Assembly (NCBI GenBank): GCA_029964075.1
Contig: CM057144.1
Span: 8,455,281 to 8,519,280 of the forward strand
Source of the DNA: Patiria pectinifera
Lineage: Eukaryota > Echinodermata > Asteroidea > Valvatida > Asterinidae
Direction of reading: 5' to 3'
DNA: 64,000 bases
Shown: piece after piece, positions 9,745-22,085 of the stretch
Position numbering within the stretch: the first letter of the stretch is position 1
Layout of the letters: each line of letters begins with the position of its first letter
Notes under the pieces: generated by a model
Databases searched by the model: none
Told to the model about the DNA's origin: nothing
The model's input: the letters and a program-made list of their open reading frames with translations, nothing else
Program-made: the position numbers and the translations under genes

Positions 9745-12700
9745 TAGACACTATTACCCTGCCGCTTATCATGAATGGGACTTTTCCGCATCACCAACCA
9801 AGTTCTACACAACCTCCGCCCCTTAGTAGGACCCTGCAGTACAGTCGATCTGATTTACTCAGCCTTAGGCCTACTGGTAAACTGTGACAACCATCATACA
9901 CTGCCCTCAAAGATCTTGGTATTTTCCGGATCAGGAGAAGGCGAGCTGGTCGTCATTTACGACGAACCAAATTGGACCAATACCAAGTGAATATTAAACC
10001 TCCCTCACAGAGAATTAGTCAAATACCGGTTTGCATTAGTTCTAGATCTGCGGTACCGACACATAGGCAGTCGGGTTCGAACTTGAATTTAACTTGAAGC
10101 CTATCGCCCGCGAGACATACAATAAACTCAATGTCCATCTCTGGAATGCAAACTCTATCAGGAACAAATCCACACTCATATGTGACTACATACTTGAACA
10201 TGATGTTGACATGATGGTAATTACAGAATCATGGTTGAGAAGTGAGGATTCAGTGATAACCGGTGAGGCCACACCTCCGGGCTATGTATTTCTTAGCAAG
10301 CCACGTGACAGTGATACGTTTGGAGGCGGCATCGCCATCATCTTCAAGGCACCGCTTAATTTATTCTTCGCAGGGTCTAACATTGAATCAACTCGTTCAT
10401 TTGAACTTGCTTGCATTACTGATGCCACAAAACAGTTGCGTATATTCGCAATCTACAGACCGCCCCCGTCACCAAGGAAAGCCTGAATACGTCAGAATTT
10501 TTGTCAGACTTCAATGATTTCCTGGCCGAAATCTCACCACTCTCTGCAAATCACCTAATACTAGGGGACTTCAATCTGCACCTTGATACGCCAAATAAAA
10601 CGGACACTGCTCAGTTTCTCACATTGCTTGCTGACCATGGCCTACGGCAACATGTCCACGGGCCACTCACAAATACAGGCATACCCTTGATCTTGTGATT
10701 TCACGTCAGACAGACACCCTTGTGCAAAACTGTGAAAACTTGGACAAGCTATACTCAGATCACCATGTGATTAAATGCGTCATTAATCACACCAAACCCA
10801 ACCAACAGGTGGTGCAATTGAAAACAAGAAACTACCGTTCCATCGACACTGATACTTTCACTGATGATCTTGCACGATCTCTCGAGTCGTTTCCATATGA
10901 CAGTAGTCCCAATGACCAAGTTGTGTTTTACAACAACGCGGTCCTAAGTGTCCTGGACGCTCATTGTCCCATCAAGATAAGAACGCGAAGGTTCAAATCC
11001 CACCAACCATGGTACATGAACGAAATTCACCTTGCCAGACGCAACCGTAGAAAACTTGAAAGAAGATGGCACAAATCTAAACATCCTGATGACCGACAAA
11101 AATACATGGATAAGGTCCATGAATTAACTAAGCTCATTCGTCATGAAAAATCAACATACTTCAAGGCCCAGCTTTCATCCGCCAACACAAAAACTGTGTT
11201 TAAAACAATCAACTCATTGTTAAACAAAGGGGCCACTTCTCTTCCATCTGGCTGATCCTTGAAGTCACTGAGCAACCGGTTCTCCAGTGTCTGCTCACCC
11301 AAACCTCTGAAACTGATGAGTAATTAAAAAAAAAAAAAAAAATCAAAATACTAAAAAAAAAAAAAAAATCACACAATGTGTTTCATTTGCTTCTAACTAG
11401 AAAGCGTATGAATTACATTTACACAAAGTTTTTCATTAAAAAAATTAGGTGTGGAAAAAAAAACAACTTTTGCTTCCGATTACATGCCTATTTTCAAATA
11501 GGTCAGAAAATTATTTATTAATTTTTTTTTTTTTGCTGATTAATGGAGCATCATTGGAGCATCATTATTAATAGAGCAACGAATCATGTTTATTTTTATT
11601 TTTATATTTTCATTAGCGCCAAACAAATTATCAAAAATCACCAAAAAGTGATTAAACTTCACCTCCTAATTAAATTATATTTGAGGTCGGATTCCACACT
11701 TATGCTTAACATACATCACGCCGCTGGCACGCACAACATTTCGCCTGGCTGGCGAACATCGCGCGCCGCTCACGGCCCCGTGGGGGCGAAAATCTTGCAC
11801 TACTGCAGAAACACTACCGATGTTTCACCACAAGTGCGAGCTTCAGAAGTGAAGTCATTTTATTTAAAACACAACACACACAGAAAAAGTAGATTCGTTC
11901 TGTTAAATTAATTAGAAATTCTCTTTCTCCAGCGATGTTTGTTTGGTAATATTTTCATTATGCTGTATGATAAGTATGGGACCAGTGAGAGGCAGTAGTC
12001 ACTGGTTCGGTCGTTAGCTGGCGAGGGAACCAGTGTACCATGCTGTATGTTAGCTGGAACAGAACTGCCTCCGTGTGCCTCACAGTGCTCATTGCGGCCC
12101 GAGCAGCCAACAAAAAAAATGCCGATCATCTTGACAAAAAAAATTTTGACCAAAATTTTTTTCCGATGTATGTGATGTCACGCCGTGATCACACACACAT
12201 CATGACACATATCATGGAAAAGCAGGATTTTGGTCAAGATTTCAAGTGTCAGATGATTTTTTGTGTCGGTATTGCTCGGGGGACCAAAATTAGCATATGC
12301 TCGGGGCATACGGCGTTTACGCGTCGGAGACCATGCATGCCGTCGTCCAGCAGCCAGGCGCCCGATGCGTTTGTGCAAAAAAAAAAATAATCGTAATTTG
12401 AGAATTCAAGTTTGGAGGAGTCGCGATTTTTTTCGACGTTTAACACAGATATGTTTGTGTCAAATGAAGTCCATGATGATTCCCCGGCACACGTACCTGA
12501 ACTCTCCGACTTCACCCTAGCTGATGATGATGAGGTCCTTGGACTTGTTAACAAATCACCTAACAAGTCATGTGGACTGGACCCTCTCCCCACATGGATG
12601 GTAAAAGAGAACACCAACACCCTCCTCCCTGCACTGGTTTCCATTGTGAATAGTTCACTGTCCACAGGTTCTTTCCCATCAATCCTTCAGGAAGCCATTG

Positions 12701-14285
12701 TTACGCCAATTCTGAAGAAGCCTAGGCTGGATGTGAGTAACCTCAGGAACTAAAGACCCATTTCTAATGTGGCTTTCCTATCTAAACTAATTGAAAAAGT
12801 TGCTCTTAGTCGTATTAATACTCATCTGTGTACAAATTTGATGGATCAGAAGTTTCAGTTCGCATACAGGTCTGGCCACAGCACGGAGACGTCATTGTTG
12901 AGAATCAAGAGCGACATACTGCGTGCCCTTGATGATCGACAGGCCGTCTTCGTGGTGTTGCTGGATCTGTCGGCGGCTTTCGATACTATCGATTATGCTA
13001 CTCTCTTAGATAGATTATCCAATGTATTTGGGATTACAGATCATGTTCAACAGTGGTTCCATTCTTACCTTGTTGGTCGCACTAATAGAGTTAAGGTTGC
13101 TAGTGAGCTATCTGACCCACAACTACTGGAGTTTGGACTACCACAAGGCTCTGTTGTCGGACCTCATCTGTTTTCCCTATTTACTCATCCTCTCGCTACC
13201 ATTATCCAGCGTTTTCAGTGTGTCCGTTACCACTTCTATGCTGACGACACGCAACTGTACATCCAATTCAATCCCAACAATCCGAGTGAAATCAACCAAG
13301 CTCTGTCTACATTATCACAATGCATCATGGACATAAAGCACTGGATGATAAGTAACATGCTTCAACTAAACGAATCCAAAACTGAATTCTTTGTCTGTGC
13401 CAACACCAGAATTCTCAATTTGTTATCTGATCTTTCCCTCCAAGTAGGCGCTGATACCATCCAGGCTTCCTCAAAGATCAGAAATCTTGGAGTGGTATTT
13501 GACCCAACCATGTAGATGTCCAACCAAGTCAGTGCCATTTGTCAATCTGTAAACATGAATCTGCGCAACCTATCACAGATCAGAATGTACATTGACAAAC
13601 CATCTTGTCATCCTGCCATTAGAGCCCTCGTAACATCTCGACTGGACTATGCAAACTCACTCCTATTCGGTATAACATCTTCTGACTGCAAACGCCTTCA
13701 ACGGCTCCAAAATCGTGCTGCTAAACTGATTTATCAGGCTGGAAAATATGACAACGTCACTCCTATCCTCCACGATCTTCGCTGGCTGACAATCCCCAAC
13801 CGAATCAACTTCAAACTTCTGACCCTCGTTTACCAATGTCTTAACACTGACTCTGCACCTTCATACTTAACCGAACTCATTCAGAAGAAGCCTCCGATCA
13901 TCTACTGACACCAGATTACTCCATGTACCAAAAACTCGCACTTCCACTGGAGAGAAAAGCTTCCACGCTGCTGCCCCAAAACTCTGGAATAATTTACCCT
14001 ACATCATCCGCCACTCTAGCTCACTAGCAACATTCAAAAAATCCCTGAAAACCCATCTGTTTAATTGATCTGTTTAACTGATCTGTTTAATTAATTAATT
14101 AATTGATATGTTATTACTTACTCATGTATTTTGAATGTGGTTTATTTCTTGTTCTGTTTTCTGGGGTGTTTTTTTTTTGTTTGTTTTTTTTATTTTCGTC
14201 AATTTTTGTGTAAAGCGCTTTGGTACTTTCTATAACAGTTAGAGCGCTATATAAATGTTCAGTATTATTATTATTATTAAGATAA
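9745..14285 (+). mobile_element. CR1/L2-like LINE, nearly full length, degraded and interrupted
   Basis: Order: an N-terminal segment with YSRSDLLSLRPTGKL and a nearby RRRRAGRH motif (about 9838-9955); an apurinic-type endonuclease (WNANSIRNK, TESWL, GDFNLH; 10094-10700 over shifted frames); a linker (10695-11255); a reverse transcriptase with LDLSAAFDTID, LPQGSVVG and YADDTQ (12412-13515); and a C-terminal thumb with TSRLDYANSLL and LQRLQNRAAKLIY (13516-14060). The 3' end is AAAGCGCTTTGG, AGCGCTATATAA, then a (TTA)n tail, as in L2/CR1 elements. It is dead: frames shift near 10475 and 10670, stops lie at 12751 and 13513, and a foreign block occupies about 11325-12390. Confidence 0.85.
11325..12392. 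mobile_element. unidentified insertion inside the LINE
   Basis: The linker of the LINE breaks off after 11320 and the reverse transcriptase segment resumes near 12395. The intervening 1.07 kb is A-rich at both borders and has no LINE coding sense. TAATT at 11321 and 12394 could be a short target duplication, but the poly-A runs make this uncertain. Its reading frames have no recognisable motifs. Family unknown. Confidence 0.55.
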
Positions 14286-14299
14286 TGTCATAAGTTCCA

Positions 14300-14610
14300 A
14301 GGACCTCGTTTTAACGAGAGTCGACTGTATATTCAATTGAAGTGATTACCACAGACGTCAACTAAAAATTCATTTTCAACATTTTCAACCTGCCATTAGA
14401 GGGCACTCTAACATTTTATGACATCATCGGTATTTTTTTTTGGAAATTAGAACCTAGCCAGAGTCTATCAACGTTAAAAGTAAGTTCATATCTTTTTCAA
14501 ATTTTAGATTATAAAGCACTGATTTGGACAGGAAGGAAGGGTCACGTGATTTGGCTCACACAAGATACAATTGTCACCACTCCAGAATTTGGCTATATAT
14601 CTTTAATAGG
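14300..14610 (+). repeat. left part of a CRE-motif repeat copy, split by later insertions
   Basis: The block CAACCTGCCATTAGAGGGC through GGAAGGAAGGGTCACGTG resembles 47950-48125. The sequence that follows in that other copy (AAAATGAAGACCCTGGATT) reappears here only at about 19385, so the hAT copy and LINE tail between 14.6 and 19.36 kb probably interrupted one repeat copy. Confidence 0.55.
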
Positions 14611-14720
14611 CAAATAAATGTACCAAGAACGGCCCCTGCTACATAATGCCGACAAACGATGCCAACGTGTACATGAGCACGTGGAAAGTGATTGTTTACG
14701 GTGATTGCCTTCCCCTGTCA

Positions 14721-15240
14721 GCGATATTTTTTTTTACACAACTATCTGGGGTACTTTGTGCGCTTTCCTATGGGGCTTGGTTTTTATAACCAGGCTTGAG
14801 TGGAGGCTACTATTTTTCAACTTGGTACGGATTTCGGACTTTATTTCCCTTTTTAAAAAAATCCTCCAGAGCCTCAGATCAGGAAAAGAAAAAGGAAATT
14901 GCTGCTATACAAGTAGTATCCGACTGAAAAATAACGTTTTTAAGATTCAACTTAAAATTGTTGAAAAAAAGAGCAAAATCTTTGTTGGCAGAGCGAGGAA
15001 TCGAACTCGAGACCTCCGACCATTAGCCAGCATGCCTAACCACTAGACAATGGCGGTGCTCGAAATTTCCCTGCAATTCATAAATTATATACTTTCACAC
15101 ATGTGGAGAGAGTATACGCACGCGCGCGTAGGTAAAAGGTTACAGGATTGTAGAGCGCCGCTACCTACAATCTTATAACCTTGATTCAAGTCGCCTGAAA
15201 AATGGATACCCCCAGATAGTTGTGTAAATAAAATATTCGC
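14721..15240. mobile_element. 520-bp MITE with 9-bp target duplication, Mutator-like
   Basis: Inverted ends of about 31 bp start GCGATATTT on the left and, in complement, GCGAATATTT on the right, and share ACACAACTATCTGGGG. CCCCTGTCA flanks both sides (14712-14720 and 15241-15249). The related hAT copy at 43651-46342 has a single CCCCTGTCA at the equivalent place (46053-46061, minus strand), an exact empty site. Duplications of 9 bp are typical of Mutator-like elements. It contains a tRNA-like block but no transposase. Confidence 0.9.
14987..15060 (-). repeat. tRNA-derived sequence (SINE-like or tRNA relic)
   Basis: On the minus strand, TCTAGTGGTTAGG resembles an A box and GAGTTCGATTCC a B box, about 30 bases apart as in a tRNA. 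The acceptor and T stems do not pair, so it is not a working tRNA gene. It lies within the Mutator-like MITE. Confidence 0.55.
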
Positions 15241-15689
15241 CCCCTGTCACATCTCAGCCACCATCGTAGACTAGACAGTCCCGCCCTAAATACAACTAAT
15301 CATGATGCCCAGACAAGCACGTGGGAAGTATTGTTTACGGTGATTACCCACTTCCTGATGCCCTGTTGGCTCTCAGCCAACATCGTTGACAGCCGTACCC
15401 CCCACAAAATATCATCCAACCAATCACGATGTATTGCAGAAAGAACCCAAGCACGCGGGACAATAATGCTTTGTGTGTTTCTTATTGACGGCCCAGATAG
15501 ATTTTTTTTCCTGTGGTTGGATTTTGTTAAGGATGGCCACGGCGCACGATGGGCGATATTGGAGGATTATTTTTATTATTATTTCGTTAGGCTTCGGGAG
15601 CAACACCTTCTGGTCAACTTCGACACCATTTTTTTTTTTACAAGAATTTGATTACCGGCGGAATGACAAGGAATGACTTGAGAAATGGA

Positions 15690-16010
15690 AAGCAGAATTT
15701 AAACATTGAATGGACAAGAAATTAAATGTAGAATAACATTGAGTAAATTGAGAAGAAAAAGGCGAAACAACATTTAAATAAATTGACAAAATGGACAAGT
15801 GTCAAGTGATGAAAGGTCGTACAACTAATAAACGGGCAAATGGTGGAAGGCAGAACATGTTTTAATAAACGGGCAAGTGATAAAAGGCCGAGCGACATTT
15901 AATAAATGGGTAAGTAATGAACGGCGAAAATAACATATTAACATTTAATGGTCAAGAAATAAGGTGGAATAAGTATAACATTAAGTGGGCAAAAAAAAGA
16001 GTGTACATTG
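15690..16010 (+). repeat. degenerate minisatellite within hAT copy A
   Basis: About six imperfect units of the form ACATTTAATAAACGGGCAAG with TGATAAAAGGC spacers lie in tandem. The same array is present, inverted, at about 45350-45600, so it belongs to the hAT element. Confidence 0.6.
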
Positions 16011-17244
16011 ACAGATTTCCTAGGATTTACGTTCTCAAAAATTGTTTATTGCCGATACCGATAGGCAGCTGTGGAAATGTCAAACGGCTATCATCAATCT
16101 TTAATACTAACTTACAATCTAGTATTTAAATTAAATTAATTCAATTCAATTTATTATACCCGTCACGTTAAAAACATGAGAATTGTTTTCCAGTGTGCAT
16201 TTAATATACATGTACAATAAGACCACAGATATTATGAACAAGCTGATTTACCCGATCATAGATCGGGAAGGGCGTAGTGTTGGGGATGAAAATGTGGGGA
16301 GAGTTAAATGTAAATGAGGGGTTTAGTTGAGAAGACATGCAGTTATAAAAGAGCAATTTCTGTGGTGTGATCTGAGGCAATTTCTGACCGCTAAAACCAA
16401 TTAATTATTTTGCTGCAAAGCGCGTGCCACTGCACTGCGTACATACAACGTACATAGTATAGTACAAATCTCCTGGTGTACATGCGTCACACACAAGAAA
16501 CGGTGCGCGCGCGTCAACGTCAACCAGCGAAATGTACGCCCTCGTCGTTACTAGGTAAAAGGGGGCCCTCTGTTGGTGGCGCACGGAGCCCATGATGCAG
16601 ATTGTCCAGCGTGTGCACAATACACGCACATGGGGAATTTTTTCTGGGCCAGTACCATGCCGGTTCCGCCGTCAATTCTTTGATGTCTTATTCGGTAACA
16701 AGATGCCATCCACCCTAGTGTAGGTGCATCATAGAAATGCAATTACAAAGACGGCATTTAAGGAGATGCAGCGACAAACGCCCGGCATTCTAAGTTCTAT
16801 ACGTGCGTCTGGCAATTGTCGGTTCACCCGCGTTCTTGGTTGATTTTTCAAAAGATCGGATTTGTTTTGGTTTGTTTTCCCCAAATTGATCTTTTTTCTT
16901 CGCAAACATGAAGTATTATTTCCTAATATTTCCATGAATTAAAAAACATACCCTGTTTATATTTTCCAGCGCGTGCAGCGGCGTGCACAATCACGCAATG
17001 TTTTTTTTTTCTTGGCCAGTACCATGCCGGTTCGGCCGTCAATCCTTTGATGTCGGCGTCCTTTGTCGGTCGCTCATCTCTGATAAAATGCCATCCATAC
17101 TACAGTTGCTTCATAGAAAACCAATTACATGTACAAAGACTTCACTTACGGAGATGCGGCGATTACAAACACCAGTTGATCTAGCAAGGTCTGGCAACTG
17201 TCACCTCGTGCTCGCTCATATATCCAACTCGTTCATATATCCAA

Positions 17245-17845
17245 CTTATCCAAGTCGGTCAGATTCCATCTACGAAATCTTGGATTCATCCGCAAATACT
17301 TGACTCGCACAGCAGCGGAACAACTTGTGCATGCACTCATATCTTCTCGACTGGATTTCTGTAACTCGATCTTGTATAACTTGCCCCAGTATCAACTTGA
17401 CAGACTCCAACGACTTCAAAATTCTGCGGTTATACTAGTAACTTTGACCAAACGTTCAGAGCACATCAGTCCAGTGTTGTAGTCTCTCCATTGGTTACCT
17501 GTCACGAATCGAATCATATTCAAGATTCTCCTACTTGCGTTCCACATACTCGGTGGATCCGCACCAGCATATCTCACCGAAGCTCTACCAAGGTATAAAC
17601 CAACCCGGAATCTTCGATCTTCCCAGACCATCTCTCTGGTTGTTCCCCGTGTTCATCACTCAACATTCTGCAAATTCACTTTGGAACCAATTACCGGCAC
17701 ACATCAGCACGGCCACATCTATTGACTCTTTCAAAAAACTTTTGAAGATTCACTTGTTTTCTCATGTAGCCCATTCATAGCCAGCATGTGTCTTAAGTGC
17801 GAGTATTTTTGGTAGCACGGAGAAAATGCTCTGGAGGGGGGTGGG
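17245..17845 (+). mobile_element. CR1-like LINE 3' fragment
   Basis: Translation across frames gives NLGFIRKYLTRTAAEQLVHA, SSRLDFCNSILYNLP and LQRLQNSA, the C-terminal domain of CR1/L2-type LINE proteins. The first ~65 bp (to about 17312) are also present in the hAT copy at 43651-46342, whereas the rest is unique to this copy. It is 5' truncated and carries a stop at 17480, with frame changes. The 3' end fades out near GGTAGCACGGAGAAAATGC. Confidence 0.75.
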
Positions 17846-19360
17846 TGGTTCAGTGGGTCAGTCCGTTCGTTTTTCTTGTCTGTCTGTTGTGTGTGTCTCT
17901 TAGTCTGTTGTTTACGTCTTTCTGTCGTGACCGTCGTGCTATTTACATTTTGTGCCGTGTGTGTTGTGTGTTAGTTCATCTGCCTGTCTATCGTTTGTCT
18001 CAAGCTTAATTGTGTGTTTTTGACAGTTTTTCTTTTATCAACCAGTGTGTGTGTCTTGTCTACTGTTAGTCCGTTCATCTGTTCGTCTAGTGTACGTATG
18101 TTTCCCACTCTGTTGCCCACATGGTTGCAGGACTGATCTCCATACTCATACGCAGTACCACGCTTCAATGAGCCTGCTTCATGAAAAGCTTTGTCTTCGG
18201 CTGCTGCTAGTCAATGGTAGACTCCTCTCCAGTCAGTGTTAGTGCCGACGGATCACTCAATACCAATGAAGAAGACCATCAAAATAAAAATAAGATCCAA
18301 AACCTTTTGAGTTTTCTCGTAATACATGAATTTCAAAATCTGGTTTGCTTTCCAAATCCTCAAGAAAAATCTCATGTACTAAAATCTTTAACTTCAAAAT
18401 TCTTAATCAAAATAGCTGACTTTTCTGTTATCAAAATCTTCTATCAAAATTCTCGGCTTCACAGTAATTCTTAACATCAACTTCAAGATTTGTGTTAATG
18501 ATCTAAAATTCTATGGAAATACGATCCGACTTCTCTTGGTCGTTTCAAAATCATGCTGGTACATACATTGTAATAACTTCTAAAGGTCAATCAAATCTTC
18601 ATTTCAAAATCAACTTTATAGTCACCATCAATCATAAAGATCAGTCAATTTCGTGGCCAGAGGGTATCAAAAAAGATTTATGCAAAACTCAATGATAATA
18701 ACTTGATCAACACTTATGGTAATTTAACTGTGCTAATACTTGGGGAAGTGAACGTTGCTATAGATGTCAAGATGACTGGGACACTATGACGCTGGAATTT
18801 GGCCTGGATTTGCCCAATTCTGGGAATCGAAACTGAACTTTCTGTCTTCCCGCAGGATCAAACTAATCCAGAAGCTGAATCTGCTGTCATCAGATTTCAG
18901 GTGCAGGGCAAGCTGAAACCGGTCTCTGTAAAACACATGACCACTCTCCCACCTTCACTCTAGATTGTTGTTCTAGATCAGGTCTCAAATGTCTTTTCCC
19001 TCTCTCTCAACAAAATACACTAACTTCATCAAACCACAGAAAAAAGGTCCTAAACGCTGCATTCGGTTCAATACAATACTATCTTTTATCTACTAATTGG
19101 TGCGGTTTTGTTCAGCAATTAAGATGTGCTTTCCATCACAATTACCATGGTCTATGTACAAAACGTTCTTACGACTCGACTACGCCTAGGTTGTAAGTGG
19201 CTGCGAAAAGTCTACGAGGGGATTGAATAACACATTATTATTTAAAAACTTTAAGACGGATCCATTCAATGCGGGGTGTAACATATTCATTTGGCATCTC
19301 ATAGAAAACATTCAACTCGCATGGCACAATAAACACACGGAACACGTTAAAATAATCAAA
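17846..19360. other. intronic stretch with GTCTG-rich and TCAAAAT-rich parts
   Basis: No exon was found. From 17850 to 18130 the strand is rich in TGTCTGT words, and from 18290 to 18660 TCAAAATC words recur. Neither forms a regular array. Identity unknown. Confidence 0.35.
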
Positions 19361-20171
19361 GTTTTTCGATTGCACTGTAACAACAATGAAGATCCTGGAT
19401 TCTATCAATTCCCTCAAAAGTCAAGTTAGTCACGGTTGATTTTATATTGTCATGATGACTTCATGTGACCAACGATGACGTCATCATGAAGTCAGTCATC
19501 ATGAAGTCAGTCATCAGGGCACATCTATGCTATTGTGCTATAAGGACCATCGGTATGCCTATGCTGACTTTGAATGATGCATGACAAAGATAAATGGCAA
19601 AAGTGAATGGCAGAAAAGACATGTACAATGTCTATGGGATTTTGAGGAAACAAAAAGAAGAAGAAACTAGAGCTTTGTCTGTTTGATAACAGAGCATAGG
19701 CTTTTCTGCAATTTTTTTTTAATATGTATATTCAAGAAATATATTTGAAAATGCATAATTAAGCATTTCAAAAAAAATGTAAAAAGTTTATAAGTTAATA
19801 AAAAATAGGTGATGACGTCATCATGAATTCATTTCAGATTTTGCTTACTATTAACAGTAGTATCTACCTACCTGCTAAGTTTCAAGTCAATTGTTTTCAA
19901 AAATCACATTTTTGATGACGTCATCGTAACGTCAAACATTTTTCAAAAATTTTGTGCAAAGACCCGTTACCTAACAAACCTAATACCAAAAGAATTTTGA
20001 ACTTATCATGTTGGGTTCGAGAGATATGGTGATAATCTTCAAAACTTCAAAAATCGATATAAAGTCAAATGTATGATAACGTCATCTTAATTTGTACCTA
20101 TAACACATCCCGGTCTACCTACATACCGAGTTTCAACCCAATGAGACTTAAAGTTCCTTAGGTATAGGGCC
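19361..20171 (+). repeat. CRE-motif repeat, left of TTAA MITE copy 1
   Basis: This contains the family phrases GAAGATCCTGGATTCTATCA, ATGACGTCATCATGAAGTCA, ACACATCCCGGTCTACC and AAAAGAATTTTGAACTT that recur at 46.9-48.7, 49.8-50.4 and 52.6-54.0 kb. It resumes at 22574 on the other side of the MITE. Confidence 0.65.
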
Positions 20172-20218
20172 TTAAAGGGAAGATACAACATTTGCAAACA
20201 TCAAAAAAAAGAAATGAT

Positions 20219-22085
20219 CAGTGTTGGAGGTCTCGTCTCGAGGCCGGCCTCGGCCTCGAGGCCGGCCTCGAGGCCGATTTTCATGGCCTTGGCCTCGGCC
20301 TTGGCCTCGGAGGTGCAAGGCCTCGGCCTTGGCCTCGGCCTCGGAGCATTCCGGCCTCGGCGAATCGGTCGAGGCCGGCTCGAGGCCGCCCATTTTGATG
20401 TGTTTTCTATTCTAATTAATTTTAATTTTTTACCGTATCAAACCCTCGAGATTCTGCTGCAGTGGGTTCCGTGAAACGAACGCATATACAATGTACGCAC
20501 GAATGAACTGGAAATGGTTGCATTGAACGTACTCGCGTAGCATCTTCGCCTAGCCTGCGCTTCAGCTTTCCACGTGCGTGCAAGCGTTATAACTGTTACC
20601 GCGTGCCAGACTACATGAGTCTGGCACCAATCCCATCTGCGTACAATAACATGTGGTAGTAGACTAGTCTGGTTGCAGTGTTGTACAAAATTGTCTCGTT
20701 TCGCCTCTGTACCCCGACCTTTAAAAATGATTTGCGGCATGGTGCAGCAAGCTTAATCATTTCTTTTTATAGGCCACTGTTTCAGTAGAAGTCTGAACTT
20801 TCTGGGTACGATCGAGTGTACTAGTCCGTACCATTTTTTTTTCTCATAAAGATATGATAAAAACAGTTACGATTTATCAAGTAGATTTTATTTTTACACG
20901 GTGATTTAAATGAAAGTTCCGGCTCACACGTTAATGTTTGGCGCAAATGGTCGATATGGAAAGTGCGATTTCAGAATTCGTTTTTCCATCCAAATGAATG
21001 CAAAGTTCTGCATGAATGTTTTAATAATAGGAGTCAGTATTCCTCGTGGTACCAGGATACTTTAAAAAAAAACCCATATTTTTAGAGCCATGTTGATACT
21101 TATTACGTGTATAAGCACGGTTTGAAGTTGACTAATTTTGCGTGGTTACAGATATACGGCCAAAACATCTGGACTCCCTACCTCTTGCCATGATCTTAAA
21201 ATTCTTCGAAGCCATTGGATTCAAATCGGATGATCCGAGAATTCATGGTCATTTTGATGAACTGAGTGATATCATGCACGCATGTTCCGTGTTGCCGTGT
21301 TGTTTGGAGCGGGATTGGCCATTGCCAGACTTTGTCTGGTACCGCGGTATTAACAGTGATAATGCGTGGACACTTATACCGTTGTGTGGAGCGGGATTGG
21401 AACTATGCTTTGCCCGTGCGTAACGGCGGGCCGTCTGGCATTGTCTGGTCGCATCGCGGTGTTTGCTCGGCGCGCGCCTGGACAGTGCGAAGGTCGGGGG
21501 GGGGGGTCGTAACTTTTTGGTTATGTGTGGTAAAAACCTGATTGAAAAATCAAGTTGTTGTTTATTTAATGGGGATTCCTATGATATTAAGCATTTTGAT
21601 AGGTTTTGAAAATAAGATTTATAAAACATGCCAAAAGTAAATAATGTAAATCTTACAGAATAGAAACTCAAAATTTGGCCATTTAAATTGTTGTATCTCC
21701 AAAGGGCAAACACCTATGAGCCTGATTCAAACGCCATTGATTTTGTTGTGTAATTTGCTTTCAGTGATACAAAACTTGAGATTTCTTTCTTTAAAAGATA
21801 AAATTCGCCGGACTCCCTACAAGAGGAAACCCATTGCAAGCTGTAAAGCCAGGCACTCCAAAACTCAGTGAATTCAACTAAAAAGATGTTAAAACTCCAA
21901 CATAATCTTAGACTGGTTTTATTGATTATATTTTATTACGTGTTTTGATAGCTGGCCTCAGCCTTGGCCTCGGAGGTGGTGGCCTCGGCCTTGGCCTTGG
22001 CCTCGCGGTTGTGGCCTCGGCCTCGGCCTTGGCCTCGAAGGTTGTGGCCTCGGCCTCGGAGGTTGTGGCCTCGACTACAACACTG
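20219..22085. mobile_element. non-autonomous hAT with GGCCTCGG subterminal arrays
   Basis: The left end is CAGTGTTGGAGG and the right end, in complement, CAGTGTTGTAGTCGAGGCC. GAAATGAT flanks both sides (20211-20218 and 22086-22093). Just inside each end lies an array of GGCCTCGGCCTTGGCC words (20240-20390 and 21955-22075). The 1867-bp element has no transposase; the high-GC frames at 20172-20415 are readings of the simple array. A stretch at 21150-21290 may be captured host sequence. Confidence 0.9.
21152..21280 (+). pseudogene. possible captured exon fragment, glutaminase-like
   Basis: After a TGGTTACAG acceptor-like sequence, the frame reads PLAMILKFFEAIGF, then KSDDPRI, then HFDELSD. The pattern ...KF..A....G....DPR......L resembles a segment of metazoan glutaminase as I recall it (KFLAALKSTGL...DPRL). 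It lies inside a hAT element. No standard donor follows. The match is short and from memory, so this is tentative. Confidence 0.25.

Larger units (their letters stand above)
14611..17312 (+). mobile_element. truncated hAT copy A, inverted relative to 43651-46342
   Basis: Most of this segment is the reverse complement of the hAT element at 43651-46342, with the same ordered landmarks: GTACCAAGAA...GGCCCCTGC, the AACGGGCAAGTGATAAAAGG minisatellite, the CGTGCCACTGCACTGCG block and the AGTACCATGCCGGTTCGG block. The left end of the element is missing, and on the right it runs into LINE sequence. It carries an extra 520-bp element at 14721-15240 and lacks the internal duplication seen in the other copy. 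No transposase was found. Confidence 0.75.

Noticed and set aside
12249-12665. Minus-strand 138-codon gene
   Set aside because: It overlaps the plus-strand reverse transcriptase of the LINE and a nested insertion, and has no recognisable domain.
14987-15060. Functional tRNA gene
   Set aside because: A and B boxes are recognisable but the acceptor and T stems do not pair.
20172-20415. Overlapping open frames on both strands
   Set aside because: They are six-frame readings of a GGCCTCGG simple array at a hAT terminus.
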